Shown here one piece after another: positions 1 through 4,540 of a stretch of 8,324 bases of DNA. Each line of letters begins with the position of its first letter. Positions within the stretch are counted from its first letter, which is position 1. The notes beneath the pieces are model-generated. The model saw nothing but the letters and a program-made list of their open reading frames with translations, had not been told where the DNA came from and did no database searches. The position numbers were made by a program, and so were the translations under genes. The stretch is taken from assembly GCA_038237665.1 (NCBI GenBank), contig JBBRYK010000104.1, positions 1-8,324 on the forward strand, written 5' to 3'. The stretch is from JBBRYK01 sp038237665 (GTDB taxonomy: Bacteria; Actinomycetota; Thermoleophilia; Gaiellales; Gaiellaceae).

Positions 1-458
1 CTCTCATCGACGAGCCGTTCACGGGCTATCAGCAAGCGCGTGGCTACAGGCTTCGGCAAGCCGACGCCGAGCAAGGCGAGCCGCTGTCGCTCATCTTTCC
101 GCGCGCGCTGATGGTGCCGCCCGGCATCCCCGAGTTCATGACGCGCGAGCGAATGGTGTCGCCCGGGAAGGTGCCGATCGAGGGCCGCGCCTGGTCGGGT
201 CACGCGCAGATCGCCACCGTCGAGGTCAGCACCGACGACGGCGCCACCTGGCAGCACGCGAGGCTCGACCCGCCCGAGCTCGGAAGATGGGCCTGGCGTC
301 GCTGGAGCTTCGAGTGGGATGCCGTGGAGCACGGGCGGTATGTGCTCTGCTGCCGCGCCCGCGACGACTCGGGGCGGGAGCAGCCGGCCGCGCAGGCGTG
401 GAACGTCGGCGGCTACGCGAACAACGAGGTTCAGCGGGTGATCGTGACCGTCGTCTAG
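1..458 (+). CDS. Sulfite oxidase-type molybdopterin oxidoreductase, C-terminal fragment (5' end outside window)
   Basis: The first complete codon is at 3, and 151 residues can be read to a TAG stop at 456-458. The fragment looks like the Ig-like Mo-cofactor oxidoreductase dimerisation domain that closes sulfite-oxidase-family enzymes. Visible features are the lead-in FTGYQQARGYR, then a beta-sandwich with GRAWSGHAQIATVEVSTDDGATW, the W-R-W-SFEWD strand, and the closing AWNVGGYANNEVQRV. Family members oxidise sulfite or reduce related oxyanions or sulfoxides with a Mo-pterin bound by the upstream domain, which is not visible here. Substrate and location therefore cannot be assigned. The gene converges on paaD and its stop codon overlaps paaD's stop. 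No functional link to the paa operon is implied. I am confident of the family and unsure of the exact enzyme. Confidence 0.82.
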   Translation, partial: LIDEPFTGYQQARGYRLRQADAEQGEPLSLIFPRALMVPPGIPEFMTRERMVSPGKVPIEGRAWSGHAQIATVEVSTDDGATWQHARLDPPELGRWAWRRWSFEWDAVEHGRYVLCCRARDDSGREQPAAQAWNVGGYANNEVQRVIVTVV

Positions 459-937
459 ATCGTCTTGAATTGCTCGAACGGCTGCCGGCAGCCGGTGCAG
501 TAGCGGAGCGAGCGGCAGGGGGTGGGACCGAAGAGATTCTCGAGGCGCGTGTCGGCGGAGCCACAGTAGGGGCAGTGGAAGGTGCCGCGCTGGAGCTGGA
601 GCAGGCTTGGTGGCGCTGCCGCTCGGGGGGAGGGAGGGGCGAACCCCGCTTCGCGAAGCTTCTCACGACCGCGGGCGGTGATGCGGTCGGTCGACCAGGA
701 GTCGTCGAGCACCACGTCCACCTCGGCTTGCGCGCCGAGCTTCTCGACCGTCGCCGCCATCTCGTCGCGCATCCGCTCGAGCGCGGGGCAGCCGAGGAAG
801 GTGGGGGTGAACTCGATGTGCACGCGGTCGTCCTCCACTCGCACGTCTCGGACGACGCCGAGATCGACGACGGAGACGACCGGTATCTCGGGATCCGGCA
901 CCTGTGCGAGGGCTGACCACACATCCTCAGCGGTCAC
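455..937 (-). CDS. paaD: PaaD, 1,2-phenylacetyl-CoA epoxidase subunit D (160 aa)
   Basis: PaaD is the Fe-S/zinc maturation-type accessory subunit of the phenylacetyl-CoA epoxygenase system. Residues ~4-80 are a MIP18/DUF59 domain with DPEIPVVSVVDLGVV and a conserved Cys in TFLGCP (C50). The C-terminus carries a probable zinc-binding knuckle: HCPYC (C122, C125), C141, and CTGC (C147, C150). The length is normal for the family. I chose the GTG at 937 because it overlaps the paaC stop as GTGA, the same coupling seen at paaB/paaC. A second GTG lies just upstream at 940. The reading frame stays open far upstream, but that part is out-of-frame paaC sequence. It is the last gene of the operon, and its TAG overlaps the stop of the convergent oxidoreductase gene. 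Confidence 0.93.
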   Translation of the reverse strand: MTAEDVWSALAQVPDPEIPVVSVVDLGVVRDVRVEDDRVHIEFTPTFLGCPALERMRDEMAATVEKLGAQAEVDVVLDDSWSTDRITARGREKLREAGFAPPSPRAAAPPSLLQLQRGTFHCPYCGSADTRLENLFGPTPCRSLRYCTGCRQPFEQFKTI

Positions 938-1581
938 CACGAGGCCCCCGGGACGGAGCGCCGCACCATCGTCATCTCCTCCCAGAGCGGCTCGAGCTCG
1001 TCCGTATGAGCGCCCCGCTCGCCTTGCGCCTTCACGTCGGTCGGCAGGCGAACCCGCTCGGCGAGCCGGGGTCGTAGGGCCTCGGGAAGCAGGCCGAGCG
1101 CGTAGGGCCACAGCTCCTCGAGCGCCGAGGCGAAGCGCGGCTCGTCTCGCAGACGCGATGCCCACATGTCCGCGTGCAGCCGGTGGTAGACCTCCTCGCG
1201 GTCGATCTTCGCAGCAAGTCCGGCCACCCGCCCGTCGGTGTCGGCCTTCAACTCCTCCAGCCGGACAGCGTCCGCCGACTCGTAGAGCCAGTGCCGCGCG
1301 ATCGTCCGCGCCCAGTCGGATACGAGACGCAGCTCGACGAGCTGCGCGCAGCGGTATTCGCCGGGAGCGCGGTCGAAGGCGAGCTCGTCGGCCGTCGTCC
1401 CGAGCTCCTGTGCCGCCAGCTCGTAGAGCGCGCGCGCGTGCCCGATCTCGTTCTGCGCGATGGACGAGAAGGCGACATCCTCCTCGAGGAAGGGCGCGAT
1501 CCCCGTCCACTCCGAGTTCCGCCACCCGAGGATCAACTCGTCGTCAGCGATCGGCAGCAGCAGCCGTGCCAGCTCGCTCAC
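934..1581 (-). CDS. paaC: PaaC, 1,2-phenylacetyl-CoA epoxidase subunit C (215 aa)
   Basis: PaaC is the ferritin-like partner of PaaA. In the characterised enteric enzyme it is a structural, iron-free subunit. Recognition rests on the helical bundle (LADDE-like start IADDELILGWRNSEW, then QNEIGHARALYELAAQELG, IARHWLYESAD, REEVYHRLHADMW) and the typical ending LWEEMTMVRR...PGASW. The start is GTG at 1581, overlapping the paaB TGA as GTGA, with AAGGAGG just upstream. At 215 aa it is shorter than the ~248 aa of E. coli PaaC, although both ends look intact. Candidate diiron ligands E24, E45/H48, E101 and E130/H133 all appear to be present, which is notable because E. coli PaaC lacks several of them. 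The gene's ribosome-binding site and first codons lie in the downstream copy of a 42-bp direct repeat. Confidence 0.95.
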   Translation of the reverse strand: MSELARLLLPIADDELILGWRNSEWTGIAPFLEEDVAFSSIAQNEIGHARALYELAAQELGTTADELAFDRAPGEYRCAQLVELRLVSDWARTIARHWLYESADAVRLEELKADTDGRVAGLAAKIDREEVYHRLHADMWASRLRDEPRFASALEELWPYALGLLPEALRPRLAERVRLPTDVKAQGERGAHTDELEPLWEEMTMVRRSVPGASW

Positions 1582-1604
1582 GCGCCTCCTTCAGCTTCGC
1601 CTTC
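1563..1604. repeat. 42-bp direct repeat, copy carrying the functional paaC start
   Basis: This segment is identical to 1663-1704, exactly 100 bp away. On the minus strand it holds the last codons of paaB, the AAGGAGG ribosome-binding site, the paaC GTG and its first six codons. The identity has no mismatch, which suggests a recent event. Confidence 0.95.
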
Positions 1605-1931
1605 GAGCACGGGGGACACCAGGTTTCCCCCGCGAGCCCCCTTCTTCGGCGTCTCGCGGTCGGCCGTGCCAGCTCGCTCACGCGCCTCCTTCAGCTTCGC
1701 CTTCAGGGGATAGCCATCCACGCGGTGATAGTTACGGCCGAGCTCGTCGACGAACTCGTCGATCTCTCGGACAGCTTTCCGGGGGACGACCCAGAGGGCC
1801 GCCGACTCGCCGCGCCGGCCGTACTGCTCGCGCGCATACGCCTCCGCGAATACGGCGTCGGGCGCCGTGATCGCCCCGGCGTGCTGGAAGGATTGCCCCT
1901 TTCGCTCCTGTCTGAAGACCTCGTAGACCAT
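1578..1931 (-). CDS. paaB: PaaB, 1,2-phenylacetyl-CoA epoxidase subunit B (117 aa, extended C-terminus)
   Basis: PaaB is the small bridging subunit of the PaaABC(D) epoxygenase. The N-terminus YEVFRQERKGQSFQHAGAI, the REQYGRRGESAALWVVP strand and the closing HRVDGYPLKAKL helix are typical. The start is ATG at 1931, four bases after the paaA stop, with a somewhat distant GGAGG inside the end of paaA. The protein is longer than the usual ~95 aa. Residues from about 91 (DRETPKKGARGGN... to EGGA) derive from a 100-bp insertion containing a second copy of the junction sequence. Removing that unit in silico gives a 95-residue protein that ends in a stop within paaC. The extra tail is low in complexity and probably disordered. 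The stop overlaps the paaC GTG by 4 bp. Confidence 0.93.
   Translation of the reverse strand: MVYEVFRQERKGQSFQHAGAITAPDAVFAEAYAREQYGRRGESAALWVVPRKAVREIDEFVDELGRNYHRVDGYPLKAKLKEARERAGTADRETPKKGARGGNLVSPVLEGEAEGGA
1605..1662. repeat. 58-bp spacer with near-palindromic core, possible small inserted element
   Basis: This unique segment between the two 42-bp repeats contains a 21-bp near-palindrome at 1611-1631 (GGGGGA-n-ACC-A-GGT-n-TCCCCC), followed by another C-run (GCCCCC). It encodes the extra PaaB tail. Compact GC-rich palindromes of this type are often dispersed repeats, but copy number cannot be judged from one window. Confidence 0.5.
1663..1704. repeat. 42-bp direct repeat, copy inside paaB
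   Basis: This is the upstream copy in gene direction. Here it is read in the paaB frame as AKLKEARERAGTA, in a different frame from the other copy because the 100-bp period is not a multiple of three. It also contains a second, redundant paaC-like ribosome-binding site and GTG (1681-1679). Confidence 0.95.
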
Positions 1932-1935
1932 CGGC

Positions 1936-2835
1936 CTACGCTGCCTCCGCGAGAACCGCCTCGCGCACCCACGACGTCTGCTCCCGCGCGAGCCGTCGCA
2001 GCTCGAGTCGCTCGGCTGTCTTCGGCCCGTGACCCGTCACGACGTTTCGCAGCTCCTCCCAGTCGGGCTCGGTGTACTCCCAGACGCCGTCCTCGCGCTT
2101 GCGCAGCTTTGGGTCGGGCACCGAGAGGCCGAGCTCCCAGATCTGCGGCACGTAGCCGTCGAGGAACTGCTGGCGCGCTTCCTCGTTGCCCTGGCTCTTG
2201 ATTCGCCAGACGACCATCGGGTCGTCCTCCGGCGGGATCGGGTTGCCGTGGAAGTGCATCAGCGGTACCCACCACCGCGTCAGTGCCTCCTGCACGAGCT
2301 CGCGCTGCTCGCCGGTACCGAGCATCATCGTCAGCACGACGTCGCGGCCGTGGAGGATGTGGAAGGACTCCTCCCAGCAGATCTTCTTCATGATCCGCGC
2401 GTAGGGCGCGTAGGAGCACTTGAGCAGGGCTTTCTGAGAGATGATCGCAGCCGCGTCCACGAGCCAGGCGATGACGCCGACGTCGCCCCAGGTCTTGGTC
2501 GGGTAGTGGAAGACGTTGTGGAACTTGGCTTTACCCGAGACGAGGTCCTCGAGGCAGGCCTCGCGCGGCTTGCCGAGATCCTCGACGACCCGGTAGATGA
2601 GCTGTGCGTGACCGACCTCGTCCTGCACCTTGGCCGTCAGCGCGAGCTTGCGCTGGAGGGTCGGAGCCCGCAGGATCCACTCGCGCTCGGGGAGGACGCC
2701 CATGAGCTCGGAGTTGCCGTGCATCTCGATGAACTTGATGAGCTTCGACCTGTACTCCTGCGGCATCCAGTCGTCGGTCTCCATCTGCCCTCCCGACTGG
2801 ACGTAGTCGAGGAACTCCTGCTCGCGCGCTTCCAT
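1936..2835 (-). CDS. paaA: PaaA, 1,2-phenylacetyl-CoA epoxidase catalytic subunit (299 aa)
   Basis: PaaA is the diiron oxygenase subunit that converts phenylacetyl-CoA to ring-1,2-epoxyphenylacetyl-CoA in the cytoplasmic aerobic phenylacetate pathway. The sequence is strongly conserved: EMHGNSELMGVLPEREWI, the first iron motif DEVGH (E73-x2-H76), a helix with D127 in AWLVDAAA, and the second iron motif EESFH (E156-x2-H159). E43 in the NSEL helix is the likely remaining ligand. FHYPTKTWGDVG and HGNPIPPEDDPMVVWRIKS are further family signatures. The length is slightly under the ~310 aa of the enteric protein. The start is ATG at 2835, preceded by GGGAGGTGGG. It is first in the paaABCD operon and diverges from a TetR regulator. 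No paaE reductase follows paaD, so electron supply must be encoded elsewhere or differ. Confidence 0.97.
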   Translation of the reverse strand: MEAREQEFLDYVQSGGQMETDDWMPQEYRSKLIKFIEMHGNSELMGVLPEREWILRAPTLQRKLALTAKVQDEVGHAQLIYRVVEDLGKPREACLEDLVSGKAKFHNVFHYPTKTWGDVGVIAWLVDAAAIISQKALLKCSYAPYARIMKKICWEESFHILHGRDVVLTMMLGTGEQRELVQEALTRWWVPLMHFHGNPIPPEDDPMVVWRIKSQGNEEARQQFLDGYVPQIWELGLSVPDPKLRKREDGVWEYTEPDWEELRNVVTGHGPKTAERLELRRLAREQTSWVREAVLAEAA

Positions 2836-2846
2836 CCCACCTCCCT

Positions 2847-2864
2847 ACCGAACGGTTGTTAGGT
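2847..2864. promoter_or_regulatory. Probable TetR/PaaR-type operator in the paaA-tetR intergenic gap
   Basis: The 18-bp imperfect palindrome ACCnAACnnnnGTTnGGT sits in the 37-bp gap between the divergent paaA and tetR starts. All six specified positions in each arm match symmetrically. The core CGAACGGTTGTTAG fits, at 9 of 10 specified positions, the consensus CNAACGNNCGTTNG that I recall for Thermus thermophilus PaaR. It overlaps the likely -10 of the regulator gene (TAGGTT, 2860-2865) and lies just upstream of the paaA ribosome-binding site. One bound dimer could therefore block both directions. Binding itself is inferred. Confidence 0.72.
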
Positions 2865-2865
2865 T
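2860..2865 (+). promoter_or_regulatory. Candidate -10 element of tetR; leaderless start
   Basis: TAGGTT matches the actinobacterial TANNNT -10 pattern and ends seven bases before the tetR ATG at 2873. No Shine-Dalgarno sequence precedes that ATG. This arrangement predicts transcription starting at or very near the A of the start codon. No convincing -35 is visible. Confidence 0.45.
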
Positions 2866-2872
2866 CCGAAGT

Positions 2873-3448
2873 ATGACGGGCAGACGCTCCGAGCTGCGGC
2901 GCGAAGCCGCGCGGCTCTTCGCCGCGAAGGGCTACCACGGCACCTCGATCGGCGACCTGGCGGAGGCGCTCGGCGTCCAGAAGGGATCGCTCTATCACCA
3001 CATCGACTCGAAACAGGCGCTCCTGTGGGAGCTTGCGAGCGAGGGCGCGGCGGCGTTCCACGCGGCACTCGATGCCATCGAGGAGCGGCTGCCGGCGACG
3101 GAGAAGATCCGACTCGCCCTGCGGGCGCACCTGCGGCTCGCCGCGGAGCAGCTCGATGTCGCCACGGTCTTCGTTCGCGAGTGGCGCTACCTCGAGGAGC
3201 CGCGCCGCAGCGAGTTCGTCGCCGAGCGGCGGCGCTACGAGGCACGAATCGGGGAGCTCTTCCGAGAAGGGCGGGAGCTGAGCGAGTTCCGCTCGGACCT
3301 CGACGAAGCCGGTTCGGTTCTACTCTTTCTCTCGGCGGCGAACTGGGCGTACACCTGGCTCCGGCCTGGCCGGGCGACGGACGAGCTCGCCGATCGCTTT
3401 CACTCGCTCCTTCTCGACGGGATACGGGGGTACGCGACGCCCCGTTGA
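2873..3448 (+). CDS. TetR-family regulator, probable PaaR-like repressor of the paa operon (191 aa)
   Basis: The N-terminal helix-turn-helix is clear: REAARLFAAKGYHGTSIGDL, then EALGVQKGSLYHHIDSKQALL at about residues 10-51, the hallmark of TetR DNA-binding domains. The C-terminal ligand domain is all-helical, with REWRYLEEPRRSEFVAERRRY and a later RSDLDEAGSVLLFLSAANW. Such domains in acyl-CoA-responsive TetR regulators bind CoA thioesters. The divergent position next to paaA, with one shared palindrome between them, makes regulation of paaABCD likely. Phenylacetyl-CoA as inducer is inferred from the role of PaaR in Thermus. The start is ATG at 2873, probably leaderless. The TGA at 3446-3448 overlaps the -35 hexamer of the next promoter. 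I leave the symbol blank because the effector is unproven. Confidence 0.88.
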   Translation: MTGRRSELRREAARLFAAKGYHGTSIGDLAEALGVQKGSLYHHIDSKQALLWELASEGAAAFHAALDAIEERLPATEKIRLALRAHLRLAAEQLDVATVFVREWRYLEEPRRSEFVAERRRYEARIGELFREGRELSEFRSDLDEAGSVLLFLSAANWAYTWLRPGRATDELADRFHSLLLDGIRGYATPR

Positions 3449-3471
3449 CACCACCACGGGTGGTGTAGCAT
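3445..3471 (+). promoter_or_regulatory. Promoter of the TrmB-type regulator gene
   Basis: A consensus -35 TTGACA (3445-3450) and TAGCAT (3466-3471) are separated by 15 bp, and the ATG follows six bases after the -10. With no ribosome-binding site present, a leaderless transcript is likely. The spacer is almost entirely filled by the palindrome annotated separately, so a bound regulator would occlude RNA polymerase. The 15-bp spacing is short, which may mean a weak or activator-assisted promoter. Confidence 0.6.
3448..3466. promoter_or_regulatory. Operator 1: perfect palindrome ACACCACC-acg-GGTGGTGT
   Basis: Two perfectly complementary 8-bp arms flank a 3-bp centre between the -35 and -10 of the TrmB-type regulator gene. 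The same structure, changed only by one compensated arm base pair and the centre, recurs at 4346-4364. Two conserved sites with the same spacing, one at the regulator's own promoter, is the pattern of an autoregulated local regulator. Binding is inferred, not shown. Confidence 0.8.
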
Positions 3472-3477
3472 CGATCG

Positions 3478-4332
3478 ATGGCGGCTCAGGATCTGACTGC
3501 GACGCTCGGACGGCTCGGGCTCACGACCTACGAGGCGAAGGCCTACCTGGCGCTCCTGCGGCGCGATTCCTCGAGCGCCGCGGAGGTCGCGAGGCTCGGC
3601 GAGTTGCCGCGGCAACGGATCTACGACGTCCTCGCCAGCCTGCTTGAAAAAGGCCTCGCCTCCGCGCGGCCGGGGGCCGTTGCGAAGTACGTCGCCACAC
3701 CTCCCGACGCTGCGGTCGAGCGCCTTCTTGCCGAGCACCGTGAGCGCCTCACCGCGCTGGAGCACGAGGGTGTCTCGGCAGCCCAGGAGCTCGCGCCGGC
3801 TTTCCACGCCGGGCGCGCCCAGACCGACCCGCTGGAGTACATCGAGGTCGTACGCGACGGGCGGACGGTCGCGGAGCGCTTCGCGGAGCTGCAGAAGCGG
3901 GTCCAGAACGAGATCCTTGTGTTCACGAAGCCGCCGTACGCCCGGCTGCCCCAGGAGAATCTCGAAGGTCTCGAGCTCGCGCGCACGAAGATCGCGCGAA
4001 GCATCTACGAATTCTCGGTGTTCGAGAACGCGGCGTTCGTCGAAGGCGTGCGCACCTTCGTCGAGGCGGGCGAAGGTGCCCGCTTCGTGCCCGAGCTGCC
4101 GCTGAAGCTCGCGATCATCGACGAGTCGACAGTGATGTTCGGAATGGAGGATCCGGTGGGCGGAGCGGCCGACCTGACGATGATGCTCGTGGAGCATCCG
4201 GCGCTGGCGCGCGTCCTGAAGATCGCGTTCGAGGCGATCTGGGCCGCAGGGCTGACTTTCGAGGAAGCACAGGAGCGCTTCGGTCCCGCTCGGCACGATC
4301 GCGCACAGGCGGCGCCCGCCCCCCGCGCTTGA
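3478..4332 (+). CDS. TrmB-family transcriptional regulator with PLD-like C-terminal domain (284 aa)
   Basis: Residues ~5-75 form a TrmB-type winged helix: LTATLGRLGLTTYEAKAYL, then SSAAEVARLGELPRQRIYDV, ASLLEKGLAS and the wing ending KYVATPP. A helical, probably coiled-coil linker (about 78-110) follows. The C-terminal half (about 118-262: YIEVVRDGRTVAERFAEL, NEILVFTKPPYA, LKLAIIDESTVMFGME) resembles the PLD-fold sensor region seen in many TrmB-like regulators. I see no HxK catalytic motif, so it is probably a ligand-binding domain. TrmB proteins often sense sugars or maltodextrins in archaea, and no ligand can be assigned here. The gene has a palindromic operator in its own promoter and a matching one before the secreted-protein gene, so it most likely represses both. 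The start is ATG at 3478. The Pro/Ala-rich tail after 270 looks disordered. Confidence 0.88.
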   Translation: MAAQDLTATLGRLGLTTYEAKAYLALLRRDSSSAAEVARLGELPRQRIYDVLASLLEKGLASARPGAVAKYVATPPDAAVERLLAEHRERLTALEHEGVSAAQELAPAFHAGRAQTDPLEYIEVVRDGRTVAERFAELQKRVQNEILVFTKPPYARLPQENLEGLELARTKIARSIYEFSVFENAAFVEGVRTFVEAGEGARFVPELPLKLAIIDESTVMFGMEDPVGGAADLTMMLVEHPALARVLKIAFEAIWAAGLTFEEAQERFGPARHDRAQAAPAPRA

Positions 4333-4342
4333 TCGCGCAGTC

Positions 4343-4370
4343 TTGACACCACTGCGAGTGGTGTGATAGA
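4343..4370 (+). promoter_or_regulatory. Promoter of the secreted propeller protein gene
   Basis: A -35 TTGACA (4343-4348) is followed after 16 bp by a weak -10 candidate GATAGA (4365-4370). The exact -10 is uncertain. The spacer is filled by operator 2, mirroring the promoter of the TrmB-type gene. Transcription starting near 4377 would give a leader of about 165 nt before the CDS at 4541. Confidence 0.5.
4346..4364. promoter_or_regulatory. Operator 2: perfect palindrome ACACCACT-gcg-AGTGGTGT
   Basis: This perfect 8-3-8 inverted repeat overlaps the end of a TTGACA -35, exactly as operator 1 does. The two sites share the pattern ACACCACYnnnRGTGGTGT. A single extra copy of the right arm, AGTGGTGT, occurs downstream at 4401-4408 with a poorly matching left arm. 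It is most simply a binding site for the TrmB-type regulator encoded immediately upstream. Confidence 0.8.
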
Positions 4371-4440
4371 CATGGGGCATCGCATGCTGCCACCCTGCAG
4401 AGTGGTGTCATCGGGTGGTAGCAACCAGCCACTTCCGGAG

Positions 4441-4476
4441 GGGGTTCGGGCTTGATTGCGGTGAAGCCCGAGCCCC
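4441..4476 (+). promoter_or_regulatory. Stable 13-bp hairpin in the 5' leader of the secreted protein gene
   Basis: The arms 4441-4453 and 4464-4476 pair over 13 positions (12 Watson-Crick, one G-U) around a 10-nt loop. A few more pairs are possible outside this stem. There is no T-run after the stem, so it does not look like an intrinsic terminator. It lies about 65 nt before the start codon and might stabilise the mRNA or regulate elongation or translation. The role is unknown. Confidence 0.6.
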
Positions 4477-4540
4477 TTCGGACAGCAGCGGCGCTCTACA
4501 CGCCACAGGACCTGTCCAGTTTGAAAACGAGGGGAGAGAC

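Noticed and set aside
938..1525. N-terminal extension of the paaD frame to 356 codons
   Set aside because: The extension is out-of-frame paaC sequence. The homologous part of PaaD begins at the GTG overlapping the paaC stop.
1605..1704. CRISPR or tandem-repeat array at the paaB/paaC junction
   Set aside because: There are only two repeat copies with one spacer, located within coding sequence, and no cas genes are present.
582..2201. 539-codon plus-strand open frame across paaD, paaC, paaB and part of paaA
   Set aside because: It is extremely Arg/Ser/Pro/Ala-rich and runs opposite four clearly conserved paa genes. It also contains both copies of the 42-bp repeat simply because it spans them.
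4390..4408. Third operator copy near 4401 (AGTGGTGT plus the palindrome around CTGCAG at 4390-4405)
   Set aside because: Only one arm matches the operator exactly, and the arm spacing differs from the two perfect sites. It may be an auxiliary half-site but is too weak to annotate.
4441..4476. Intrinsic terminator of the TrmB-type gene
   Set aside because: The stem is strong, but it lies downstream of the next promoter and is not followed by a T-run.
4415..4540. Upstream GTG start at 4415 for the secreted protein
   Set aside because: It would add 42 residues before a normal signal peptide and lies within the structured leader. ATG 4541 has a good ribosome-binding site.
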